This document shows positions 9,304 through 19,756 of a DNA stretch of 55,350 bases, piece by piece; position 1 is the first letter of the stretch, and each line of letters begins with the position of its first letter. Under the pieces are notes generated by a model. The model was not told the origin of the DNA, made no database searches, and saw nothing but the letters and a program-made list of their open reading frames with translations. Origin of the DNA: Conoideocrella luteorostrata. Its lineage: Eukaryota > Ascomycota > Sordariomycetes > Hypocreales > Clavicipitaceae. Both the position numbers and the translations under genes were made by a program. Location: contig JASWJB010000300.1 of the NCBI GenBank assembly GCA_032433595.1, positions 1 through 55,350 on the forward strand, given 5' to 3'.

Positions 9304-10720
9304 CTACGATTGCAGCTGCCTATGGATCCAGCCATCCTCAGCTAGGCTCTTGGCGGAGCTGCGTTTGCCAGGTTCCCATTGAAGCATCCTCCGTACAAAG
9401 CGCAGGAAATCCGCCTTGTCCTCACCATTGAGTGTAGTCTCCCTCTCCTCGAGCGTAGTCCGCTTTGGTATCATATTTTCGAAAGAAAAGTTACCTTGAG
9501 CGGAAAAGAACTTGTGTCTTAGCTGACCCTGGGCGACAAGATCACGCGATGGCGGCCCAAGGATACTGATCATCTCAGCTAGGTGAGCCCGGCTCCGGTA
9601 TGTTTGGAACTCTGGGTCTTGGCCGGTAAACAGGGAGCCGCCTTCAAAAATGTCCCAGATCTGTGTCACAAAAGTCAATTTTAGAAGCCACGCGCCGGTT
9701 CTTTTCGACTTACCATGCACCCCACATTCCATATGTCGACGCTATACGTCCACGGCACTTCCAATATTACTTCTGGGGCACGATAGATGTTGGGTTGAAC
9801 ATCTTCCAAGTGTTCTGTGCCGCCAACCACTGCGGAACCAAAGTCACAAAGAACAGGGGCGCCCATTCTTTTCGGCATTCCCAATTCCCGAGACATGTAG
9901 ATGAATCTTCCATCCAGCTCCTTTATTGGAGAAGGGTTTTGAAGCTCGCCTTGTTCGAAATCGCTGAGAACAGACTCATCAGAAATCTCGAACATGATGT
10001 TATCTGCCTTGATATCTGATGAAATGTTCATATTACTATTAGAAGCAGACGCGGGACGAAGTTGGACGACATACCGGTATGTATAACTTGGCATTCTGTG
10101 TGTAGGTAGTCTAAAGCTAAAAACACGCGCTGAAGAACGAATGCTAGCACTGGTTTAGGCAGCCTCCGAACCGGGTTGCGGTGAAGGAACGTCCACACGT
10201 TCTCCCACAGTGGAACATGTACGAGGCACTGATGTCTGTCTTCAGGTCCATCAATATTGAATGTGTCCAGTAACGACCTAATGGCTGACCGTCCTGGGTG
10301 CGATGTGGCTGCACCGCTGATACGCTTGTATACCTTCAGCTCGTCGTCCAGCTGTTGACCCATTGAAGTGGAATTGACGAATATTTTGAGTGTAACATAG
10401 CGACAACATCTATTTTCCGGTTTAATTATGCATTCAAAATAAAATCAAAAGTCACGAAAATCATGGGAGGCTTACGGCATGTCTCGAGCAAGCCAAACCG
10501 TCGAGGTGGCTCCATATCCTAGTTTGCCTACTACTTGATATCGCTCCTTGAAGATTTCTCCTATTCTTGTTGGATAATAGCGAGTAGCTACATAATCCGG
10601 AATAGTTTCTTCTTCTATCTTTTGAGTCGCAGGTAATCTGGTAAAGTTTGGACCGGCGAAAACAAGTGGCTTCCATGGTCGGCGCAGCCAGTTTGCCGAC
10701 CGGAGCAGCAATGATGGCAT
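9304..10720 (-). CDS. SRPK-like serine/threonine protein kinase, 4 exons
   Basis: Fungal SR-protein-kinase-like enzyme; the substrate cannot be told from sequence. Exons (minus) 10720-10476, 10409-10075, 10015-9714, 9660-9304; three introns of 66, 59 and 53 nt; total 1239 nt, 412 aa, all junctions in frame. Visible kinase motifs are the glycine loop GKLGYGATSTVWLARD (about 66-80), the VAIK lysine as YVTLK90, the catalytic loop HTDIKADN (D194), CDFGSA (251-256) and RAPEVIL before WTYSVDIWNVGCM. HTD replaces the usual HRD arginine. The region between the catalytic loop and DFG has the long insert typical of fungal SRPK relatives. The complete domain suggests an active kinase. These relatives are often expanded in accessory regions. 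Confidence 0.88.
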
Positions 10721-10893
10721 TATTCACAAGAGTATGGACACATGACAATATATGGATCCTCGTACTTAATAAAAGTGAGTGAAGAATAAAATCGATAGCG
10801 AACTAAAGAGACCAGATGTAGGACGTGCGATATCGACGAAAAAGCTGGCGCTGGAGAGAAGAAGTAGGTCTTAGTCTACCGAGTTCACGAACC

Positions 10894-10909
10894 TACTCCG
10901 TTCGGAGTA
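10894..10909. repeat. TA-flanked CTCCG/CGGAG palindrome
   Basis: TA, CTCCGTTCGGAG, TA: same arms as the other micro-palindromes but in inverted order (CTCCG first). Ancestral empty site not available in this window. Confidence 0.6.
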
Positions 10910-11094
10910 CTGAGATATGGGAGTATTATGTCAGGTGATCTGGAACGGCACCCGAAAACCTCCCCCTCCCCACTACTGTTAATATACCACTCCACTAATT
11001 CCTGCTTCTAGTTAGGCGAAATGTCCCCAATGTAACTGATTAAAAGCTTCCGTTTAACGCGAGAGGAGAGGAGAACTATCTCTGGGTTGAATAT

Positions 11095-11114
11095 CGGAGT
11101 ACTCCGTACGGAGT
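11095..11114. repeat. Nested CGGAG/CTCCG palindrome
   Basis: CGGAGTACTCCGTACGGAGT: alternating CGGAG and CTCCG arms joined by TA, as if two palindromic units were adjacent or nested. Confidence 0.6.
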
Positions 11115-12227
11115 GTGGGAGTCCCCGCAGCTACTTTCGAAACTTATCCATAGGCGACTGGTGACATCCTCGTTGGTCACCATGGTTATGTTTCAATCCA
11201 TCCAATAAGATATTATATTAGTACATTGTCTTTACGTTGCTCCATTTACCAGCGGGCTTTGGTGTTTCTTACTGTAGGTAGTGTATGGTAACTTGGCGCA
11301 AGCTTCGCCGGGCGGGGAGAGGCGGCTTAGCGCGTTACTAGTCTTATTACGTAATTAAGAACAGAAGTTGCAGCGCTAGGGAAGTTAGCAGCGAGTTACA
11401 TGTTTAATTGGTATTCCGCCAAGGGCTTGCTGCAGCCTCCCAACCTTGACGTCCATTGTAAAACATACATTATCGCGTAGCGCTTCATTGCAGAGGAGAC
11501 CACATGCCATTACATGCGCCATCATATATTTCTGCAAATTACACCCGGCAAGAATAACCGCATCCGACCCCATGTTTGGCATCTACATCACCGACATATC
11601 CAAGTCTTCCATCCCAACCCTAGCGAAGGCGACCGCTGTTTGATCGGGCTCATATACGGTCTCGCAGCGATAGCTACAGTAGCCATCATTGGGCTCAATA
11701 CCCAAGTCAATCGCTGGAAGCATACCAAAGACATGTGCTTAACTTCACTACAGCAAGGTGGTCGCCGGAATCGTCAAGAAGACGCATTCTTCGTCAATTA
11801 CACGGTAGCTGTACCAGTTAACGGCAAAGTGTTCTCCACAACTCCCAACCCTCAGTTACCAATCATGAGGACATGCGGTAACTTTGTGGCGCAATCTGAA
11901 GGTTTGTTCTAGCAGACAGATGTGTTACTGGAATGTCCGTCATATTTCCGCCCCACTCTACATGTACTCCATAGCTGTCCCGGACGCATTTAACGAGTAT
12001 ATGGTTCTGCCTCTGACGTAAATGACTGCTTTTGTGCTGTTAGAGTTACATGATGCGAGCCTAAACTGCTAATACATAGAGAATGCAGAGACGAGAATAT
12101 GGTTGAGGGATGTATTTAACATGCAGATATTCCTTGTCTCTGTCCAATTTATACGACCCGTAACGCGATACTAATCCAGGATGATACAACTTGAAGTCGT
12201 CTTTCCACCATATAATAAGTAGTCAAA

Positions 12228-13469
12228 ATGACCAAAGACGACGTCTACGATGCTTTCAAAGATATCATCACAGGGACCAATGTAAACCTCGGGAGTAACA
12301 GATCTGTCAAAAATAAGACGATTAAAGGGCTCATTCAACAATATTCACAGGCACCGCGAATTAAGGCTCTATTGAAGTCTTATAGTCTGACCGACCTCAG
12401 CAACGAAGTGCGAAAACTCAGTAACAGTGGTAGATTTACCCCACCGGCAACTGCAGCGGTTCCGGCTGTGCCTGTTGCCACGACTTTGCCATGCCCCTCC
12501 TCCTCCCATATCGATGTCGGAACTTCGGTCTCACCTATCACCAAGCTTCCTGTCAAGGTTTCCGGCGCTCATAAAGGCACCGATTCTTTTACAATTGTCG
12601 AACCATCTCATGCGACTGTCAAATCGGATGACTCAAAAACTGCGCGACCTAACCCAGCGTTAGTTTCGGAGAGCAAGGCTACCGAGACAACTATCGCAGC
12701 TACGAAGCTTGATAGCATCCCTGCACTCACAAGCTTGCCATACGATGCACAATATTCTATGCTCTCCCAAATGCAACAGGTTCTGGAAAGGGCCTGCTTC
12801 AGATTCTTCCAAGATAACCTGCCGGCAATTCTGTTGAAGAACAACTGGGATTGCTGGGAAGCTGCGGAGCTCAATTTTTGTGTGAAAGAATTGGCGCAGC
12901 ATCCAAGCAAGCTGCCTGGTTTTCAGGCAGCAAGATCGGACATTTCCATTTCAAAAATGGTGGCTTCCTTGACGGAATTACGAAACTGTGCTGTTCACCG
13001 CCATCGTCTGACAGGCTCTCAATTGAATACGTTTTTGGAGATCAGCGAGTGCCTTCTCAACTTGCTGAAAGATGGGAACCGGCTAGAGATGGTGAAACGA
13101 TGGCACCAGGAGTTTCTCAAGCAGTTGGGCGAGCTAGACGGTCACGAACAGGAATTAGCACAATCATTCGAAAGTGTACAAGAGGTTTTTGCAATTAGGA
13201 GGCGCGAGCTGCAACAAAGAGAAGAAACTGCGGTGAGTAAGATTGAAGAAAGAATACAAAATGTCCGCAGAAATGCAGGACAGATGATTGCCAAAGTTTT
13301 TGCTAGTGAGGGCAAGGAGTGTATTTTAAAGAGACATGACGCCCCCAAAGTAAAGGATGTTACCGTCATTATTGCATCAGGGCTTTGGACAGTCATAAGT
13401 CTCTTTGTAATGTTTGTAATTACGACCATCGCCTCTGTTTTTTCTCGGATACTGAGTTATCTTATCTGA
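12228..13469 (+). CDS. Fungal coiled-coil protein with C-terminal membrane segment
   Basis: Single-exon 413-aa protein. The N-terminal ~70 residues are helical and charged. Residues about 70-160 are Pro/Ser/Thr-rich and probably disordered. The central block CWEAAELNFCVKELAQH, then ELRNCAVHRHRLTGSQL, resembles a fungal family that databases often label, doubtfully, as ubiquinol-cytochrome-c reductase cytochrome c1; no heme motif is present here. A long Glu/Gln/Arg coiled coil follows (about 285-355). The end is strongly hydrophobic (VTVIIASGLWTVISLFVMFV to the terminus), suggesting one or two membrane spans. Function unknown; cell-surface or organelle-membrane anchoring is inferred. Confidence 0.72.
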   Translation: MTKDDVYDAFKDIITGTNVNLGSNRSVKNKTIKGLIQQYSQAPRIKALLKSYSLTDLSNEVRKLSNSGRFTPPATAAVPAVPVATTLPCPSSSHIDVGTSVSPITKLPVKVSGAHKGTDSFTIVEPSHATVKSDDSKTARPNPALVSESKATETTIAATKLDSIPALTSLPYDAQYSMLSQMQQVLERACFRFFQDNLPAILLKNNWDCWEAAELNFCVKELAQHPSKLPGFQAARSDISISKMVASLTELRNCAVHRHRLTGSQLNTFLEISECLLNLLKDGNRLEMVKRWHQEFLKQLGELDGHEQELAQSFESVQEVFAIRRRELQQREETAVSKIEERIQNVRRNAGQMIAKVFASEGKECILKRHDAPKVKDVTVIIASGLWTVISLFVMFVITTIASVFSRILSYLI

Positions 13470-15399
13470 TCGCACTATTAAACATAGTAGATATATACCA
13501 ATAATAGTGCAAAACCATTAGCAAGCCGGGATAAGCGTGGCAGTGGCACCTACGAGATATATATAAATATTATAAGTCTTTACTTGTAAAGAAATCATAG
13601 AACTAATCTATCTGCCTATTTATTAATGCATTAGATAAACATAGCAAAGAAATAGCAAAATTTAATAGCTAAAGAGTTTACGTTATTGCTAGAAAGACTC
13701 TTATCTATTGGGTAATAAGAGGCTTGCATTTTTCACAGGCTGTATAAAATGCATTATTCACGCTATTGGTGTGGAACTTCACATATTGCTGAATTTTGCG
13801 ATATCTCCATTCAAAGGACACGTGGTTAGTATTGAGAGTCCAACACTCTTCCCCTTCTGCGCCAGCTCTTGAATGCCAAGACACACAGGGTATTAGCAAC
13901 AACTACTACAATGGAAATGAAATGCATTAGAACTTCTTGCTCGGTCGGCCACATATTATCCCGAGATCAATATACTCTTGAATCTACGGCTTTCGCAAGT
14001 CTCCATCTCCGCATCGCTGTTCTTCTCAACATTACCAAATTAGGTCTGTCACGTCTCAATTTGGCCCCAAAACCCTCTTGAAGGGCAGTGCAGAGTTTTA
14101 CAAATGCATTTTGGACCGTCAATTTTTCGTTGTTATAATAAAGGTTACAAGTAGCGCGAAACAAACCGCAGAGTTGGAAGTACAACCTGCAACAACAGCA
14201 GTACCATTCGGCAGCGCGTTCATGTGTGCGTCCGGTAGGAATACCTGTTTGGCACAAAACCATGGAGCCAGTTTTTTCAAGAGGAATTTGTCTGGGAAAA
14301 ATGATGGGTCGGCCACGATGCCAAGACTTTTTGCCGACACATTCCGAGTGTTCGAAGCCAGAAAGGAACGAGTCAGTAGCTGTGGATGGCATGAGAAATT
14401 TAGGCAGTTCGAGGCAGCGGTGGATCGCTGGTAAGATAATTTGACATTCGGTGAGATGCAGAAATTCCCGTCAAAGGTCTGATGGAGAAGGCAGCCGATT
14501 GGCGGATAAATTTGGCCATCATCAGGTGGGCTCGGTCTGGAGTAATAATAAAATACCCTGTTCTAAACAATATATGGAGCATGGCAAACTCCGCAATTCG
14601 ACATAAACTAGTTCGGCAGTCGCGTCAACGTTGTTGCAGATTCCACCAATTGCCGGTAGTTCTGTGTTTTAATTGGACACTAAAAACATACCAGGTCCCA
14701 TATAATAAACACAAGCTTCAGTCTTTTCATCGGGCCGTTTCTGGAGGCAAGGTTTGGCGATAGTAGTGATTTTCTGAGCTCTGGAGTATCATCTCATCCA
14801 CGGTCGGCGGGTGACGCAAAAAGGCACAACGGGGCACTCCAAAAGCGCGCTGTTGGAGGGATCATCAATGCCTAGCTAGACACGCCCCTGGTTATATCTT
14901 GTAGGATGAGAGAGAGAGGGATTATGGTCTCACAGTTCCCCAGCCGTGTCAATCTATGCAAAGCACGTTCGTTCGCTGAGCATGTGAGCATCCATAGCAC
15001 GAGCGAGCTGGATGGCGTGAGGCCCAGTTGGCGGGCGCAGATTTTCCCGTCACCGTCTGATATAGGCAAGATGGCGAGCTTTGTTCATGTCATGTCAGTC
15101 TTCTATGCACAGGCCTGCCTGGCTGGTGCTCTATGACGGCCATGGCAGGGGTCAGCAGCGTACGACTGAGAAATTCATGGCAATACATCACAAACCAGAA
15201 AAGAGGAATTTGCAGCTCCAACTACTCAGTATGGAAATGAGTGACTCTATAAAACCCCAAAGGGACTACCGCTCTTGAACTAAGTTGTCCTGACATCACT
15301 CGACTTTATTTCATCAACAACTGTGCTAGTTTGCTACAAAAAGAGCTGCTCCACTAATTTTCACACAATCGTCAAAAAATTCAATATCGTCCGCCGAAA
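13470..15399. other. Intergenic region without a supported gene
   Basis: 13470-13740 is AT-rich and RIP-like. 13960-14590 holds overlapping open frames on both strands (minus 14392-13967 and 14340-14119; plus 14078-14434) that I do not recognise and that overlap one another. 14700-15240 shows nothing. The right end is the promoter of the secreted-protein gene. Confidence 0.4.
15248..15254 (+). promoter_or_regulatory. TATA box of the secreted-protein gene
   Basis: TATAAAA about 150 nt upstream of the ATG at 15400, with pyrimidine/AC-rich leader sequence between them. Confidence 0.55.
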
Positions 15400-15972
15400 A
15401 TGAAGTGGTCACTCTTTTCCAGCATTGCATCTCTCATGGCGGCGGCCTGTATTCCCGCCTCCGCTGCTTCCTACGTCGGCTACACGCTGAGCAAAGGCAC
15501 AAGCGCCGCCTACACCATCAAGTTGCACGTCACGCTGGCCATCCCGGCTGCGTATACTCTAATCCAGAACGCGCCTGCCAATATCGACTCCCTCGCCCGC
15601 CTGGCGCTGGGCGACATGTATGAATTCACGGCTGATGTCTGGATGTTCCCTCCGACTGCCAACTATTTTCAGTACCCTTCCAATCCTACGCAGAGATACG
15701 TCAGCATTGGAGCCGGTCTCATCTGGCCGCACGACAAGCTACAGCTGGACGAGGTTCGTGACATGGTGGAAGCCATCGCACAAGGAATGGGCATTCGCAA
15801 TGCGGGCAGGCTGAGTGGAAACCAGGCTCGAGAGGCCGACGAGGACAGCATCATGGCCCAAGACGGCTTGGTGAAGAGGGACGGCAAATGTCTCATCAAC
15901 AACAACATTCATCGTTACACAACCAACGACAAGGAACAAAAGTTTAACGTACGAGGCTCGTGCATCATGTGA
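15400..15972 (+). CDS. Secreted protein with possible Kex2 site, function unknown
   Basis: 190 aa, single exon. A clear signal peptide (hydrophobic FSSIASLMAAACIPASA) is followed by a small globular-looking domain without a family I recognise (LALGDMYEFTADVWMFPP, VSIGAGLIWPHDKLQLDEV). A dibasic KR at about 159-160 (GLVKR) looks like a Kex2 processing site. It would release a 30-residue C-terminal peptide with two cysteines, one near each end, and a CIM terminus. CIM is not a CaaX box because the Cys is third, not fourth, from the end. Candidate effector or secreted-peptide precursor by inference only. Confidence 0.68.
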   Translation: MKWSLFSSIASLMAAACIPASAASYVGYTLSKGTSAAYTIKLHVTLAIPAAYTLIQNAPANIDSLARLALGDMYEFTADVWMFPPTANYFQYPSNPTQRYVSIGAGLIWPHDKLQLDEVRDMVEAIAQGMGIRNAGRLSGNQAREADEDSIMAQDGLVKRDGKCLINNNIHRYTTNDKEQKFNVRGSCIM

Positions 15973-17625
15973 GCTTCGGTCTCAGGGGAGAGGGATGGCT
16001 CCTGGAATGACTGGCTGCAGATAAGAAAAAGACTTTTCTGGTCGTCGTGGAAGCCGTGATTTGAAAATCTTGTTGTTTTTGCAGTCAGAGAAATGAGGTA
16101 CGGAAAAAAAAAAATTGAATCCTTGTGTTAGGGAGCTTATTGTCATTAAAAGAATGGAGATGGATGTATTGGAACCCTCCGTCAAGCACAATAGGAAGCA
16201 CGGAGCAGGTCACTGGCTACGGTATTTACACGACGATATCAGCGTCATACTTGTAGTTTTCTTCTTCTTTCTCAGTCGTCAGATCATTGAATATAACGCT
16301 TTGCCTGTTATACCCTTGTGGTATCGATACCAGAAGAACCCTCTGTGCAACCTACACCCACCGAAAGCTTAGAAATCTAAATTCCACTCTCTCCAAAATG
16401 CAGCCCTATTCTCTCAGACCTTGATCCATGACAGAAGCAACCAGCAAATTCGTGATCCGTTTAGCCTAAAGCGTCTCACGGAGCGTCTACGATGCGAGTC
16501 TGCACAGCGAGGTTGAGGTTGGGACTCATGGAAAGACTCAAGACGTCTTCGCAGGCACGCTCGGCAACTGAACATAGCTTTTAAACTCTAAATGGGCCTC
16601 GGCCGCGCCCGATATCTTAGTGTTCGGCACGTCCGGTGACATGTATTTATAACTAATTAGGCGTGTCATGGTGATGCTCTCAAAGTCGCGCGCAGTCCGA
16701 ACAACTGTGTTAGCCCTTCCCTTACGGAGTATATGCACGTGAGATCCGCGCTTAGAACGGACAGCCCCTAGGCCTACTTAATAGTACCTACGAACAGCAA
16801 CATACTACACGAGAGGATGTTAGCAAGTGTAACAAAACTTGATCCCAAGTAAGTGTTATCTGTATAATCGGCGAGACAAATTTTAAAAAACGTTTTTGAT
16901 TAGGCCGGAGTTATAATCATCAGTAACGTAACGTCTTGACTAACTTGTTCTTCCGTATCTTGAATTTCTAAGACTCCTATGTCTTCGTAAATCCCAGTGA
17001 ATAAGTCGCGAAAAGCCTTTACACTATTCCTAATAGGATGCTTCCCAATAAAATTTAAGAGATTTTTAACTTTCATGGACGCTGCGAAAATTTCCGCTTT
17101 AAATTAATTGGGTGAAGAGGAGAGGCTGTCACTTTGCGCTAGACTGCGATCTCTTGCCTATTGAGTTAGAATGCTTTAGGATTAACGTATTTTAAGAGGG
17201 CTGTAATGGGTCGGCAAGGCCGAGCCTAATAAGTCTGTGTCACACAAAATAGAGCGTAGCCAGAAGCCACTTTTCATGTGTAATTATAACCCTTAAATAG
17301 GCTCATATTTTCCTGTGATAGTCTGGTGCACGGAGGTAATTATGCCATAGCCACGATCGCCCCTGACACACGATTGCAACATGTCTGAACCAACTCTATA
17401 GTAATGTGTAAAACATTAAAAACTCACGGGGCTCTGGCTATTGTCTTCGCAGAGTTTTAAGAAGAGAATACGTTCCATACCACTATGTTCGTGCTGTCAG
17501 ACGATATCTGGCGGGGAGGCACCTAATGGAATCACTTGCAAATGGGTGGTGACTCAGTAAAACAGGCCACAATCGATGCAAGTTTTTTTGTGACTCTATA
17601 AGTTGATCTTACTCCTTCATTGATC
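15973..17625. other. Gene-poor, partly RIP-affected stretch
   Basis: No supported gene. 16800-17450 is AT-rich with stop codons in every frame. A TACGGAGTA half-palindrome lies near 16724. The last ~45 nt before the 5S copy (GACTCTATAAGTTGATCTTACT) match the spacer found upstream of other 5S copies. Confidence 0.45.
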
Positions 17626-17744
17626 ACATACGACCATACCTACTAGAGAATTCGGGATCCCGTCCGCTCTCCCATAGACAAGCTTGTAAGGGGCAGATTA
17701 GTAGTTGGGTCGGTGACGACCAGCGAACACCGGCTGTTGTATGT
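17626..17744 (+). rRNA. 5S rRNA gene or 5S-derived pseudogene (copy D)
   Basis: 119 nt, ACATACGACC to GTTGTATGT, followed by a T8 run. Helix I is intact. Helix II carries a T-T mismatch (CTTGTAAGG against CCTACTAG), which argues for relaxed selection. Internal control region preserved. A second, truncated unit follows after one spacer, so this locus is also a dimer. Confidence 0.6.
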
Positions 17745-17805
17745 TTTTTTTGGCTCTATTGAATTATATGTGGTTTTATAAGTTGATCTTACTCTATTGT
17801 CATTC

Positions 17806-17838
17806 ACATGCGACCACCTACCAGATATTCGGGATCCA
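17806..17838 (+). pseudogene. Truncated 5S 5' end with different tail (copy E)
   Basis: Starts 180 nt after copy D with ACATGCGACCA and continues to ATTCGGGATCC, then departs from 5S into AGCCAAGCCCTTC. The same departure occurs at 38326-38360 (GGGATCCC-ATCAAGCTCTTC). The spacer upstream (GTTTTATAAGTTGATCTTACT) repeats the copy D spacer. Confidence 0.6.
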
Positions 17839-18513
17839 GCCAAGCCCTTCCGCGAAGTTTCAAGCACTCAGAAAGTGGAGATATGGGCCTCCATAAACGG
17901 AGAGTGTCTGTTTTTGGAGTTCAACGAACCGAGAGTTAGTGTGGATCACGGTCGCGACTAGCACGCACCGTTTGAAATAGAGTCCGCCGACGTCGGCACA
18001 TAATTTTCTTCGTCATTTTAGGGCCACCCCTTAAGGCCACCCCTAAGGGTACTCACTCCTCTTGTTAGCTATACCCCTTAAATTAGCTGCATACATTAGC
18101 GTGACGGTCTAGTCTCGTTTAAGGCTTCCTTTAGTTATTTAACACCTGCCGTGAAATAATGACTTGTCAGACAAGCCCAATTGATCGTAGATTATGACGT
18201 TAATAACACGGAGAAAGTGAGCCATTTTACAACGTCTTTACTACCTCAAAAGAGGAAGTTCAAAGGAAACCCCGCGGCCACGAGCAGCATTCCAATTCAT
18301 GAGCTGCAGTTGAACAGCCGAAGCAGTCGAGGCAGTCGAAGCATCGGCGGAGTGGAATACAGGCGGATACTTGTATCTCGGGACCTTGTTGGTCACGTTC
18401 AAACCACGCATATGATTTTTACGGACTCTTGTAGGTATGTACATGTCGAGCCGGGTTTTCGAGCTAGCCACCTGCTGACTTAAGGCATAGCTTCATCCTA
18501 CAGGAGGCCGAGG
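17839..18513. other. Intergenic, tail of truncated 5S copy and promoter
   Basis: 17839-17975 resembles 38360-38480 (GAGAGTTAGTGTGGATCACGG versus a diverged counterpart), probably one old repeat. A tandem GGCCACCCCTTAA/GGCCACCCCTAAG lies at about 18019-18048. An open frame at 18181-18483 shows no recognisable protein. Confidence 0.4.
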
Positions 18514-18520
18514 TATAAAG
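18514..18520 (+). promoter_or_regulatory. TATA box of the SIM-repeat gene
   Basis: TATAAAG about 70 nt upstream of the ATG at 18587, followed by a CT-rich stretch (ATCCACCCCTCTCC). Confidence 0.55.
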
Positions 18521-18586
18521 AGGAGCTATCCACCCCTCTCCATTCGTCTTTCATTTTTATCCTACATTATCAGCCGCTTGATCATC

Positions 18587-19756
18587 ATGGATCAAACACT
18601 CTACATAAACTCTTGTGAGTTTCAGTTCGTCGACGAGCTATCGCTGGCGTCGAACACTCTACTGGACCCATATTATGCCACCACTACTTCCACAATGGAA
18701 CAATTTGACATTCATCACCATGGCGATCAAGCGTACGAATTGCAGCACTTCGATCATGGTGGATTTGTTGATCCACAGTGCCTTCAACTCGACTTCTCGC
18801 AGGTTACCGGCAATATCTGTCTACCTGAATCCACTAGCACTGACTCTGAAGTCACGGGCATTGGCCCGCTTGGTGGTGCTCAGAACCCTCAGGCGGATGA
18901 GTACGTAGCTTGTCATGAGATAGATGCAGAAAATCAGTGCTGCTTGGTTTCCATCGACGGCCTTATCGACTTCAGCTTGTTTGATGAGGACGGCCCAGAA
19001 ATCTCACCTGCTTTGATCACGGCGTCAGGCCAAGTATTCCCAAACTTGCTTAAAACTACCTCAGACAGGAACGACTTTGACGACAGCACATCAGAACTTT
19101 CTTCGTGCCCCACGCCAGACTGGTCGGACTGCGGATTCCACACTCTATCTCAGGACAGCAGCATTGCTGATAGCGAGGAGTCTCTATCTCATGATCACCC
19201 ACTCCTTCGGCAGCTTAACAATTGCGGTTTTTCTACTGTCCCAAAAGATGCCATACAGAATAGAGAGGTGACTAATTTGACTGAGAATGGTACATACGAT
19301 CATCCAGTTCGTGCCGATTCCAAATTGGGTAGTCGTCAATCTGATGACGAAACTGCGATGAAAAACATCGATATCGTTGATCCAACTCAGGACAATAATG
19401 AGGAAAGCTATTCTGCCATGGAAAACATCGATATAATTGATCTGACTCAGGATAACGATGAGGAAGACGATATTACCATGGAAAACACCGATGTCATCGA
19501 TCCGACTCAGGACGATAATGAGAGAGACTATTTTGCCATAGGAAACATCGATATCATCGATCTGACTCAGGATGACGATGAGGAAGACGATGTTAGCATG
19601 GAAGACATTTATTTCATCGATCTAACACATGATGATAATGAGGAAGATGTCGGAAAATTCCGTCAAGGCTCACAGATAAGGTTACGTGGCTACCCTAGCG
19701 CGCCGTATAAAAGAGGCGCGCTTAGGGGCATTCCTATTTCTTTTCTTCTTAATTAG
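18587..19756 (+). CDS. Acidic protein with five tandem SUMO-interacting-motif-like repeats
   Basis: 389 aa, single exon; the ATG at 18587 (MDQTLYINSCEF) is the first in frame. The N-terminal ~250 residues are acidic, Ser/Asp-rich and low in recognisable structure. Residues about 258-357 are five exact-length 20-aa repeats (60 nt each, from 19358). Repeats 2 and 4 read NIDIIDLTQDxDEEDD, a textbook SUMO-interacting motif: hydrophobic I-I-D-L core plus T and acidic tail. Repeats 1 and 3 have D-P-T instead of D-L-T, and repeat 5 reads YFIDLTHDDNEED. Alternating types imply duplication of a 40-aa unit. The C-terminus is basic (RLRGYPSAPYKRGALRG). Inferred role: multivalent SUMO or poly-SUMO binding in the nucleus. 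No RING, kinase or DNA-binding domain is visible. Confidence 0.78.
   Translation: MDQTLYINSCEFQFVDELSLASNTLLDPYYATTTSTMEQFDIHHHGDQAYELQHFDHGGFVDPQCLQLDFSQVTGNICLPESTSTDSEVTGIGPLGGAQNPQADEYVACHEIDAENQCCLVSIDGLIDFSLFDEDGPEISPALITASGQVFPNLLKTTSDRNDFDDSTSELSSCPTPDWSDCGFHTLSQDSSIADSEESLSHDHPLLRQLNNCGFSTVPKDAIQNREVTNLTENGTYDHPVRADSKLGSRQSDDETAMKNIDIVDPTQDNNEESYSAMENIDIIDLTQDNDEEDDITMENTDVIDPTQDDNERDYFAIGNIDIIDLTQDDDEEDDVSMEDIYFIDLTHDDNEEDVGKFRQGSQIRLRGYPSAPYKRGALRGIPISFLLN
19358..19657 (+). repeat. In-frame 60-bp tandem repeat, 5 copies (SIM array)
   Basis: Units at 19358, 19418, 19478, 19538 and 19598, each encoding 20 aa. Odd and even units differ consistently (GATCCAACTCAGGAC-like versus GATCTGACTCAGGAT-like), showing a 120-bp higher-order unit. 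Confidence 0.85.

Larger units (their letters stand above)
10721..12227. other. Intergenic region with palindromes and a possible decayed gene
   Basis: Contains CGGAG/CTCCG palindromes at 10894-10909 and 11095-11114. On the minus strand between about 11912 and 11385 there are coherent stretches (FAVNWYSYRVIDEECVF, DLGIEPNDGYCSYRCETVYE, MPNMGSDAVILAGCNLQKYM) broken by stops and shifts. These look like one decayed gene of unknown family. A 132-aa open frame on the plus strand (11514-11912) overlaps it and is not convincing. Confidence 0.35.

Noticed and set aside
15961..15972. CaaX prenylation box at the end of the secreted protein
   Set aside because: The cysteine is third from the end, not fourth, and the protein has a signal peptide.
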